Assembly: GCF_001653795.1 (NCBI RefSeq) | Contig: NZ_CP011514.1 | Coordinates: 742,163-806,162, forward strand | Length of the DNA: 64,000 nucleotides | Direction of reading: 5' to 3' | From: Mitsuaria sp. 7 | Lineage (GTDB): Bacteria > Pseudomonadota > Gammaproteobacteria > Burkholderiales > Burkholderiaceae_C | Notes under the pieces: model-generated | Databases searched by the model: none | Told to the model about the DNA's origin: nothing | What the model saw: the letters and a program-made list of their open reading frames with translations, nothing else | Made by a program: the position numbers and the translations under genes | Shown: positions 29,090 to 35,608 of the stretch, piece after piece | Layout: each line of letters begins with the position of its first letter | Numbering within the stretch: position 1 is the first letter of the stretch

Positions 29090-30172
29090 ATGGAGCGTCG
29101 TTCGTTCGTCAAGAATGCCGGCCTGGCCGGCGTGCTGGCCGCGGGTGCGGCACCGGCCATCGTGCATGCGCAGGCCAACATCCGGTGGCGGATGGCGTCG
29201 AGCTTCCCCAAGCAGCTCGACACGATCTACGGCGGCGGCGAGGTCTTCGCCAAGAAGGTCAGCGAGCTCAGCGGCGGCAAGTTCCAGATCAGCGTGCACG
29301 CGGGCGGCGAGCTGATGCCGGCCTTCGGCGTGGTCGACGGCGTGCAGAACGCGACGGTCGAGATCGCGCACACGGTGCCGTACTACTTCTTCGGCAAGGA
29401 CGAGACCTTCGCGATCGGCGCGTCCATCCCGTTCGGACTGAACTCGCGGCAGATGACGGCGTGGACGTTCCACGGCAACGGCCTGAAGCTGATGCGCGAG
29501 TTCTACCGGAACTACAACATCATCAACTTCCCCGGCGGCAACACCGGCGCGCAGATGGCGGGCTGGTACCGCAAGGAGATCAAGTCGGCGGCGGACTTCA
29601 AGGGCTTGAAGTTCCGCATCGGCGGTTTCGCGGGCCGGGTGATCGAGCGCATGGGCGGCGTGCCGCAGAACCTGCCGGGCGGCGAGCTCTATTCGGCGCT
29701 GGAGAAGGGCACGATCGACGCGGCGGAATGGGTCGGCCCGTACGACGACCTGAAGCTGGGCTTCAACAAGGTCGCGCCGTTCTACTACTACCCCGGCTGG
29801 TGGGAGGGCGGCCCGCAGGTCGACTTCTTCATCAACACCAAGGCCTATGAAGGGCTGTCGCCGGAGTACAAGGCGATCGTCGAGGCGGCGTCCGCGTACG
29901 TGCACGTGGACATGCAGGCCAAGTACGACGTGCTGAACCCGCAGGCGCTCAAGCAACTGGTCGCGGCCAAGACCAAGCTGATGCGCTTCCCGAAGGACAC
30001 CATGGACCTGGCGTTCAAGGAGTCGATGGCGCTGTACGCGGAGCTGTCGGCGAAGAACCCGAACTGGAAGAAGGTCTACGAGGATTACGCCAACTTCCGG
30101 CGTGACCAAAACCTGTGGTTCCGCTTCGCGGAAGCGGGCTTCGACGACTACATGCAGTCGCAGCGGTTCTGA
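29090..30172 (+). CDS. TRAP transporter periplasmic solute-binding protein (DctP family)
   Basis: Periplasmic substrate receptor of 360 aa. The N-terminus has a twin-arginine motif (E-R-R-S-F-V-K-N-A-G) and cleavage near A-I-V-H-A-Q-A. The mature protein shows the DctP fold, with F-A-K-K-V near residue 52, the ligand-carboxylate Arg in L-K-F-R-I-G-G-F-A-G, and D-A-A-E-W-V-G-P. It resembles the TakP-like group that binds 2-keto acids. The ribosome site (AAGGAG) is strong. No dctQ or dctM gene is adjacent, so it is an orphan receptor here. Confidence 0.9.
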   Translation: MERRSFVKNAGLAGVLAAGAAPAIVHAQANIRWRMASSFPKQLDTIYGGGEVFAKKVSELSGGKFQISVHAGGELMPAFGVVDGVQNATVEIAHTVPYYFFGKDETFAIGASIPFGLNSRQMTAWTFHGNGLKLMREFYRNYNIINFPGGNTGAQMAGWYRKEIKSAADFKGLKFRIGGFAGRVIERMGGVPQNLPGGELYSALEKGTIDAAEWVGPYDDLKLGFNKVAPFYYYPGWWEGGPQVDFFINTKAYEGLSPEYKAIVEAASAYVHVDMQAKYDVLNPQALKQLVAAKTKLMRFPKDTMDLAFKESMALYAELSAKNPNWKKVYEDYANFRRDQNLWFRFAEAGFDDYMQSQRF

Positions 30173-30219
30173 TCGAGACCGACATCCGCACTGACATCTG
30201 CACCAGGTTCCGCTGACCG

Positions 30220-30249
30220 CGGGCCGCGCTTCGACAGGGGCGCGGCCCG
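30220..30249 (+). terminator. Hairpin after the TRAP binding-protein gene
   Basis: CGGGCCGCGC and GCGCGGCCCG make a perfect 10-bp stem with a 10-base loop, 47 bp after the stop. Only a weak T-rich tail follows (TTCCGCTTG), so termination may be partial. Confidence 0.55.
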
Positions 30250-30334
30250 TTCCGCTTGTGAGGTGACTGTGGGCCGAGGACCGGGTTCACGAGGTCACAA
30301 TCGGTCCTCGATCAAACGGCATCAGGATGAGTTC

Positions 30335-30721
30335 ATGAATCAGGAAACGCAGTCGCTCGAAGCGCTCCTCAAGGCCCTTCGCGTGCTGCTCACGGTGCTG
30401 CTGACGCTGGTCGTCATCGCCGTCATCTGCTTCCGGCTCTTCGCCTACACGTTCACGTATGCGTCGCCGCCGTTCTGGGCGCTTGTGCCGGCGGGCGTGC
30501 TCGCGGGGCTGCTGGTCATGATGCTTGTGCCGCAACGGATGCGCCGTGTCGGCGCGGTGCTGCTGCTGGTGCTGTATGCGCTCAGCATCGTCTTCTTCGG
30601 CTGGCGCCACGTGATGGAGCTGTACGCATCGGACGGCCCCTACGCCTTCGATCTCTTCGAGGCGGTGTTGATCGTCCTGCTGGCCGTGCCGAGCCTGGTG
30701 CGGCCGAGATCCACCTTCTGA
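30335..30721 (+). CDS. Small four-helix membrane protein of unknown function
   Basis: 128-aa inner-membrane protein not assignable to a named family. An amphipathic N-terminus (M-N-Q-E-T-Q-S-L-E-A-L-L-K) is followed by hydrophobic segments near 18-40, 46-65, 72-90 and 105-120 with short charged loops (P-Q-R-M-R-R, H-V-M-E-L-Y). Weak ribosome site AGGATGAG upstream. The next gene converges, separated by a long perfect hairpin. Confidence 0.6.
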   Translation: MNQETQSLEALLKALRVLLTVLLTLVVIAVICFRLFAYTFTYASPPFWALVPAGVLAGLLVMMLVPQRMRRVGAVLLLVLYALSIVFFGWRHVMELYASDGPYAFDLFEAVLIVLLAVPSLVRPRSTF

Positions 30722-30750
30722 GTCCTAACGGTCACCGCGCAGTCGATACC

Positions 30751-30806
30751 GGCCGCCGATGTTTGAGATCGCAATCTGCGATCTCAAACGCGGTCGAGCG
30801 GCGGCC
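30751..30806. repeat. Nested long inverted repeat between convergent genes
   Basis: A perfect 13-bp stem (30761-30773 with 30777-30789, loop ATC; arm sequence GTTTGAGATCGCA) is enclosed by 8-bp outer arms GGCCGCCG (30751-30758) and CGGCGGCC (30799-30806). It is far longer than the other terminators here and has no T-tract. It could be a bidirectional terminator or a protein-binding palindrome; the inner stem is AT-richer than the surroundings. Confidence 0.7.
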
Positions 30807-30817
30807 AGGGTTCGCTC

Positions 30818-31345
30818 TCAGTGCTCGGGTCCTTCCATGGTGAGGATCTGGAAGAAGTGCTCCTCATGGATGGCCACTTCCAGGACGGTCAGGAGCGTCG
30901 ACATCTCGTGGACCATGTCCGCGGTCATCGCGTTGAGGTGACCGGCTTCGGAGTTGGCGGCACCGAGCGGAACCTGCGTCGCCTTGTTGAGCGCCGACAT
31001 CTGGATCAGACGCTCGCGCAGGCTGATCAGCGCGGAGCGCGTCGTCATGCGACGGTTCGCGAGGAAGCAGCGGGCGCCGACGCGATCGGGGCGTTGCACT
31101 TCGTGTGCACCATCGACCGACGCGTGGTCGGAGATGAGTTCCAGGATCACGTCGAACTCGTTTTCCAGCGGACGGCGATCGAGGATCGGCGTGCGCTCGG
31201 GCCAGAACGGCGCGACGCGGATGCCATCGCCCGGAGGGTCCGACGGCGGCAGCTCGCACGCCTTCTCAACGGCGCGCCAGGCGATCTCGCGGGACAGTAG
31301 ATGGCCCGTGGTCGCGATTTGCTCATGAGTCACTTCAACAGACAT
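30818..31345 (-). CDS. Hypothetical protein, mostly helical
   Basis: 175-aa cytoplasmic protein with no recognised domain. It begins V-E-V-T-H-E-Q-I, has a middle Pro-rich stretch and a helical C-terminal half (A-L-I-S-L-R-E-R-L-I-Q-M-S-A-L-N-K) ending in H-E-E-H-F-F-Q-I-L. A good ribosome site (AAGGAAG) precedes the ATG at 31345. A 441-bp gene-free stretch lies upstream. The composition is normal, so it is probably a real gene of narrow distribution. Confidence 0.55.
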   Translation of the reverse strand: MSVEVTHEQIATTGHLLSREIAWRAVEKACELPPSDPPGDGIRVAPFWPERTPILDRRPLENEFDVILELISDHASVDGAHEVQRPDRVGARCFLANRRMTTRSALISLRERLIQMSALNKATQVPLGAANSEAGHLNAMTADMVHEMSTLLTVLEVAIHEEHFFQILTMEGPEH

Positions 31346-31786
31346 GACGTCTTCCTTTCGGAGGGCAGAGGGATCCACCGGGACGGCTCATGTCCATGTG
31401 CCATCGGGGTGGGCGAGATGTCGAAAACACGGCATGAGACACGTGCGGCCGCCCTCACGGAACGACCCATCTCGCCCTCGGAATCGAGCCCGAGAAGGAA
31501 TGAGTTGACCGCTTATCGGAGCGGCCGCCCGTCTCATGCAAAGGTGTTTTCGAGCACCTGGGACGTAGTCTCTGCCTCCGCCAGAAAAAGCGCGATCCGC
31601 TAAATCAGTACTCGTCGAGCCAAACACTACTGGTTCCAGTAGGTGCGCAGACTGGAACCGGTCGAGGCGCTCAACGCGTTCGCCGTATGTGCGTCGCCAC
31701 CCCCATCAGTAGGCCGTCTTCAGAACGAATCGTTCGCATGCAAGACCCGGCACTGACCTTCATCGCAGTGATGCGCGGAGGTCGAT
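31346..31786. other. 441-bp gene-free regulatory region
   Basis: Between the divergent hypothetical gene and the RelE-like toxin. No coding frame is convincing. It contains the ribosome site and promoter space of the minus-strand gene near its left end and two operator-like palindromes at 31627-31663. The base composition is lower in GC than the average of the window. Confidence 0.6.
31627..31663 (+). promoter_or_regulatory. Paired operator-like palindromes upstream of toxin gene
   Basis: CTACTGG-TT-CCAGTAG (31627-31642, perfect 7-bp arms) and GACTGG-AA-CCGGTC (31650-31663, one mismatch) share the ACTGG/CCxGT half-site. Their centres are 22 bp apart, about two helical turns, as expected for cooperative repressor binding in toxin-antitoxin promoters. 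They lie about 125 bp before the toxin start. Confidence 0.5.
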
Positions 31787-32179
31787 GTGGCGGTGTATGT
31801 CTCACGCAAATTCCACCGCTGGATGCGGGAGTGCGGTGTGGTGGACGGAGATCTTTGCCGTTCAGTCTTGGAGATGACTCAGGGTCTTGTGGATGCGGAC
31901 CTTGGAGGAGGGTTGCTGAAAAAGCGGATTGCCCGAAACGGTCAAGGAAAGCGTGGCGGTTTTCGGACGATCGTGACCAAACCGAAATTGGAGGCCTGTC
32001 TCTTCGTTTACGGTTTCGCTAAGGGTGATCTGGGGAACATCAGCGCGGCAAGGGAGCTGCACTGCCGAGACATCGCGAGGAAGTTCCTTTCATTGCCCCT
32101 CGATCAACGTAAGAAGGAGATCGAGGAGGGCGCATTTTTTGAGGTGAATTGCAATGCACAAGTCCGTATCCCCGTTTGA
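31787..32179 (+). CDS. RelE/HigB-superfamily toxin-like protein
   Basis: 130-aa protein of the RelE-type family with the K-K-R-I-A signature (PF06296-like, COG4737). Recognisable elements: K-F-H-R-W near the start, D-A-D-L-G-G-G-L-L-K-K-R-I-A-R then G-Q-G-K-R-G-G-F-R-T-I-V, and V-Y-G-F-A-K. The Lys/Arg-rich face of this fold cleaves mRNA at the ribosome in studied members. It starts at a GTG (31787), with another GTG two codons on; no ATG is in frame. Its end overlaps the next small gene by 26 bp. The usual partner is an HTH antitoxin, which is absent here. Confidence 0.8.
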   Translation: MAVYVSRKFHRWMRECGVVDGDLCRSVLEMTQGLVDADLGGGLLKKRIARNGQGKRGGFRTIVTKPKLEACLFVYGFAKGDLGNISAARELHCRDIARKFLSLPLDQRKKEIEEGAFFEVNCNAQVRIPV

Positions 32180-32351
32180 TCGAATGCTGCTGGAGAGCTA
32201 CTTCAGTCTCAAGCGCGCTGGCGTAGTGAGCGGCGCGAAATACATGGCGGTGCAGGCGCTGTGTCGGCCCACGTTGCAACCGCGGCGGCCGGCCGAGCCC
32301 TTCCGTCCGCATAAGCGGCGAGCACTCAGTGCGGCCGGTCCCCGTCGTTGA
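32154..32351 (+). CDS. 65-aa protein, tandem copy 1, candidate antitoxin
   Basis: Small protein of unknown family. It reads S-P-F-D-R-M-L-L-E-S-Y-F-S-L-K-R-A-G, then V-S-G-A-K-Y-M-A-V-Q and a Pro/Arg-rich tail ending G-P-R-R. A strong GAGGTG ribosome site lies 9 bp upstream, inside the toxin's 3' end, giving translational coupling. The helical N-terminus resembles the start of HTH antitoxins that pair with this toxin type, but no HTH follows. The neighbouring copy has the same length. Antitoxin function is inference; it could also be a truncated remnant. Confidence 0.6.
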   Translation: MHKSVSPFDRMLLESYFSLKRAGVVSGAKYMAVQALCRPTLQPRRPAEPFRPHKRRALSAAGPRR

Positions 32352-32379
32352 TCAGCGACCCGGTTTTGATTGGAGCGCG

Positions 32380-32577
32380 ATGCACAAGTCCCTATCCCCA
32401 TTTGATCGAATGCTTCTGCAAACTTACTTTGATCTCAAGCGCGCTGGCTTGGTCAGCGGTGCGAAGTACATGGCAGTTCAGTCGGTGTGCCGACCCACGA
32501 TGCAGCCGCGTCAACCCGCAGAACCGTTTCGTCCTCGCAAACGCCGAGCGCTCAGTGCCGGCGGTCCCCGACGTTGA
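32380..32577 (+). CDS. 65-aa protein, tandem copy 2
   Basis: Paralogue of the preceding gene with the same length and 54 of 65 identical residues. The changes are mostly conservative (V/L, E/Q, S/T, L/M), and the K-R-A-G-L-V-S-G-A-K-Y-M-A-V-Q core is unchanged. It has its own ribosome site (TTGGAG, 7 bp before the ATG). It ends 18 bp before the convergent gene at 32596. Function unknown; see copy 1. Confidence 0.6.
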   Translation: MHKSLSPFDRMLLQTYFDLKRAGLVSGAKYMAVQSVCRPTMQPRQPAEPFRPRKRRALSAGGPRR

Positions 32578-32595
32578 TACGCGACACGGAACCGC

Positions 32596-33111
32596 TCATT
32601 CGCATCGTCCCGTCTGCCAGTTCGGCGAACTCTCCGGAATGGGCTTGATCCGTCGTTCAGCGCCAGCGCCAACGATGCAGAACTTCGCGTAGTAGCCTCG
32701 TGTGGGATCGGAGCGGTCCGAGGGCTTCACGTTGAGCGACACGTAGTAGGCCCTGCCATCTCGCAGCTCGCTCAGCGGTTCCGAAGTACCGCCTTCCGGA
32801 ACCTCGCCGTATGCAAGGCAGGTAAACGTCGAGACAGGCAATCCACCCACCGCGCGGAAATGCATCGACCACATCTTGCGGTTGGATTGCTCCGCGTCAT
32901 CGGCGACCGAGATCGCCTGAAGGCGCGCGGCGGGGTCGCGCTTCGCATCCTTGGCCGGCACGGCGAAACAGGGCCGGCCGTTCTCCGGCTTCACCTCTGC
33001 CGTACCCATGGCCGATGTGGCCCAGCAGGGGATCGACAGGCAGATCAGCGCACTGACACCAATAGTCTTATGGAAGGTTGCTGCAGCTCGCGAGCCTCTT
33101 GAGAAATTCAC
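32596..33111 (-). CDS. Exported hypothetical protein
   Basis: 171-aa protein, apparently secreted. From a GTG at 33111 it has a basic start (N-F-S-R-G-S-R) and a hydrophobic run T-I-G-V-S-A-L-I-C-L-S-I-P-C-W-A ending in A-T-S. The mature part has four spaced Cys (C-F-A-V, F-T-C-L-A, F-C-I-V, G-R-C-E) and a W-S-M-H-F strand, suggesting a small disulfide-bonded beta protein. No family recognised. It is not part of the adjacent kinase operon in any obvious functional way. Confidence 0.5.
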   Translation of the reverse strand: MNFSRGSRAAATFHKTIGVSALICLSIPCWATSAMGTAEVKPENGRPCFAVPAKDAKRDPAARLQAISVADDAEQSNRKMWSMHFRAVGGLPVSTFTCLAYGEVPEGGTSEPLSELRDGRAYYVSLNVKPSDRSDPTRGYYAKFCIVGAGAERRIKPIPESSPNWQTGRCE

Positions 33112-33124
33112 CGAGCGCTGACCC

Positions 33125-35122
33125 TCAATCTCCACCCGCCTTGCGCCCCAACGCGACTTGGATCGCCCGCGTGAGTGCCGCCAATTCGATCGGCTTCGCG
33201 ACATAGCCCTGGAACCCGGCGGAAAGCCCTTCCTGCCGATCCGCCACCATCGCGAACGCCGTCAGCGCCACTGCCGGCAATTGCTCCGGACTGCCTCCCG
33301 GCAGCTGCCGCACCGCGCGGATCAGCGAGCGCCCGTCCATCTCCGGCATCCCGATGTCGGACACCAGCAGGTCGTAGTGCTCCTCGCCTTCCTCGAGCCG
33401 CGACAGCACCTCCGCCGCGCTCGTCGCCACGCTGACCTTCGCGCCCAGGCGGCTCAGCGCCACCTGGCCGACCTCGCGCGCGTCCTCCTCGTCGTCGACG
33501 AGCAGTACCCGCACGCCCGACAGCGTGTCTTCCGACAACTCAACCGGCTCCGCGCACGGCGGCGGCGCCAGCGCCTGGTCCTTCAGCATCGGCAGGCGCA
33601 GCGCGAAGACCGAACCGCCGCCCGGGCCCGGACTGTCCGCGCTGATCTGGCCTTGATGCAGCTGCGCGATCGCGCGCGCGATCGCCAGGCCCAGGCCGAG
33701 GCCGCCGACCTTGCGGGTCTTCGAGCCGTCCTCCTGACGGAGCCGGTCGAAGACGAAGGGCAGGAAGTCCGGCGAGATGCCGCGCCCCGTGTCCCGCACG
33801 CGCAGCAGCGCGCAGCCGTCTTCGTCGACATCGACGTGCACATCGACGCTGCCGCCGCTTTCCGTGAACTTGATGGCGTTGCCGATCAGGTTCGTGAGCA
33901 CCTGCGACAGGCGCTGCGCGTCACCCGAGATCCACACCGCGTCCGCCGCATGGCAGTTCAACGCGACGCCCTTGCCCTGCGCCTCGTGCAGCGCGCCCAG
34001 CACCGAGTCCGAGGCCAGCGCCGCCAGGTCCATCGGCGTCGTCTGCAGCATCAGCTTGCCGGCCGCGACCGCGCTCATGTCGAGCAGGTCGTTGATCATC
34101 CGCGCCTGCAGCTGCGCATTGCGACGGATCACCGTCGACGCCTTGCCCAGCAGCGGATGCGCATCCGAGAAGTTGGTCAGGATGTCCGCCCAGCCCGTGA
34201 TCGCGCTCAGCGGCGAACGCAGCTCGTGCGACAGCACCGCGAGGAACTGGTCCTTGAGCTCGTTGGCGCGCTCGGCCTCTTCCTTGCCCTGGCGCAGCGC
34301 CTGCTGCGCCTCGTAGGCCGGCGTCGAGTCCTTGATGATCTTGGAGAAGCCCGTCGTCGCCCCCGCCGCGCTGAACAGCGGCGTCACCACGCCCTCGGCG
34401 CGCAGCCGCGTGCCGTCCTGGCGCATCAGCCAGCGGTCGTCGCGCGCCGCGCCCTGCGTCAGCGCCAGCGCCAGCTCGTTCTCCAGCACGCCCGCCGCGC
34501 GGTCCTCCGGCGTCAGCAGGATCTCCGCCGACAGGCCGCGCACGGCGTCCAGCGCATGGCCGAAGATCGTGCCCGCCGCGCGATTCCAGTCGCGGATCCG
34601 GCCCTCGGTGTCCAGCAGGATCACCGCGTGGTCCTGCAGCGAATCGACCACCCGCGCGTACAGCGCGTCGGCCTCGCGCAACTGCGCCTCGACCTGGATC
34701 TGCGCCTCGCGCTGGCGCACCTCGCGCAGCGCGCGGTCGATCGCGACCGGCAGCCGCGTCAGCCGGCCCTTCATCACGTAGTCGGTGGCGCCGCGCTTGA
34801 GCAGCTCCACCGTGTTCTCCTCGCCGATCACGCCCGACACGAAGATGAACGGCGTCCCCGGCACCAGCCGCTGCGCCAGCGTCAGCGCCTCCGCGCCGGT
34901 GAAACCCGGCAGCTGGTAATCCGACAGAATCAGGTCGAAGCGCTGCGTCTCCAGCGCGCCCAGCAACTGGGCCTCGTCCTTCACCCAGGTCACCCGCGCG
35001 CGCGGATGCGTCGTCTCCAGCGACGCGAGCAGCAGTTCGGCGTCGAAGGTCGAATCCTCCAGCAGCAGGATCTCCAGCGGCGGTGAGCCCGCTTCGCTGG
35101 GTGGCAGCGACGATTCAGTCAT
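33125..35122 (-). CDS. Hybrid sensor histidine kinase with N- and C-terminal receiver domains
   Basis: 665-aa cytoplasmic kinase in the order REC (about 17-135, phospho-Asp D68), PAS (about 150-265), HisKA (H299 in L-S-H-E-L-R-S-P), HATPase (D-T-G-R-G-I, G-L-G-L-G-L), REC (about 550-660, S-D-I-G-M-P-E-M-D-G). There is no membrane segment. The ATG at 35122 lies 5 bp beyond the stop of the preceding response regulator, so it is the last gene of the bphO-bphP operon. The N-terminal receiver could take phosphate from the phytochrome kinase and pass the light signal on. Confidence 0.88.
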   Translation of the reverse strand: MTESSLPPSEAGSPPLEILLLEDSTFDAELLLASLETTHPRARVTWVKDEAQLLGALETQRFDLILSDYQLPGFTGAEALTLAQRLVPGTPFIFVSGVIGEENTVELLKRGATDYVMKGRLTRLPVAIDRALREVRQREAQIQVEAQLREADALYARVVDSLQDHAVILLDTEGRIRDWNRAAGTIFGHALDAVRGLSAEILLTPEDRAAGVLENELALALTQGAARDDRWLMRQDGTRLRAEGVVTPLFSAAGATTGFSKIIKDSTPAYEAQQALRQGKEEAERANELKDQFLAVLSHELRSPLSAITGWADILTNFSDAHPLLGKASTVIRRNAQLQARMINDLLDMSAVAAGKLMLQTTPMDLAALASDSVLGALHEAQGKGVALNCHAADAVWISGDAQRLSQVLTNLIGNAIKFTESGGSVDVHVDVDEDGCALLRVRDTGRGISPDFLPFVFDRLRQEDGSKTRKVGGLGLGLAIARAIAQLHQGQISADSPGPGGGSVFALRLPMLKDQALAPPPCAEPVELSEDTLSGVRVLLVDDEEDAREVGQVALSRLGAKVSVATSAAEVLSRLEEGEEHYDLLVSDIGMPEMDGRSLIRAVRQLPGGSPEQLPAVALTAFAMVADRQEGLSAGFQGYVAKPIELAALTRAIQVALGRKAGGD

Positions 35123-35126
35123 CGGT

Positions 35127-35588
35127 TCATTCGTAGCGGCGCGTCGTGGCGCGCAGAGAACCCGGCGGCGGTTCGTTCAGCACGGCCCAGAAAACGCCGA
35201 GATCCGCGATCGCCCCGACGAACTGCTTGAACTCCACCGGCTTGACGACATACGCGTTCACGCCCAGTTCATAGCTGTGCACCACGTCCGATTCCGTCTG
35301 CGACGAGGTCAGCATCACCACCGGGATGCTCTTCAGATGCGCCGTGGCGCGCACCGTCTTCAGCACCTCCAGGCCGTTCACCTTCGGCAGCTTCAGGTCC
35401 AGCAGGATCACCGCCGGATTGCCTTCGGCGCGATCCGCATGGGCGCCTTCGCGGTTCAGGTAATCCAGCGCCTCGGCGCCGTCGCGCACGATGATCACTT
35501 CATTGGCGAGCTGGCTGCGTTCCAGGGCGACCAGCGTCAGTTCGAGATCGCGGGCGTCGTCTTCAACAAGCAGGATGGGCTTGAGCAT
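35127..35588 (-). CDS. Single-domain response regulator (Rcp1-like)
   Basis: 153-aa stand-alone receiver. It has the acidic pair in L-V-E-D-D, phospho-Asp D64 in L-L-D-L-K-L-P-K, T in M-L-T-S-S and K in V-V-K-P-V-E, typical of the Rcp1/BphR type that partners phytochromes. No output domain. It follows bphP by 20 bp and precedes the hybrid kinase, making it the likely direct phosphoacceptor of the bacteriophytochrome. Confidence 0.9.
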   Translation of the reverse strand: MLKPILLVEDDARDLELTLVALERSQLANEVIIVRDGAEALDYLNREGAHADRAEGNPAVILLDLKLPKVNGLEVLKTVRATAHLKSIPVVMLTSSQTESDVVHSYELGVNAYVVKPVEFKQFVGAIADLGVFWAVLNEPPPGSLRATTRRYE

Positions 35589-35608
35589 GGCGTTCGGGGG
35601 TCAGGAGG

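Larger units (their letters stand above)
32154..32577 (+). repeat. Tandem gene duplication with 226-bp period
   Basis: The two small genes begin exactly 226 bp apart, and the similarity continues past the first stop (CGTTGATCAGCGACCCGG versus CGTTGATACGCGACACGG). Of 34 differing codons, 23 are synonymous, so both copies have been kept under protein-level selection. Confidence 0.85.

Noticed and set aside
31346..31786. Short frames in the gap before the toxin as a missing antitoxin
   Set aside because: Frames of 79-124 codons there show no HTH, no ribosome site and no protein-like composition.
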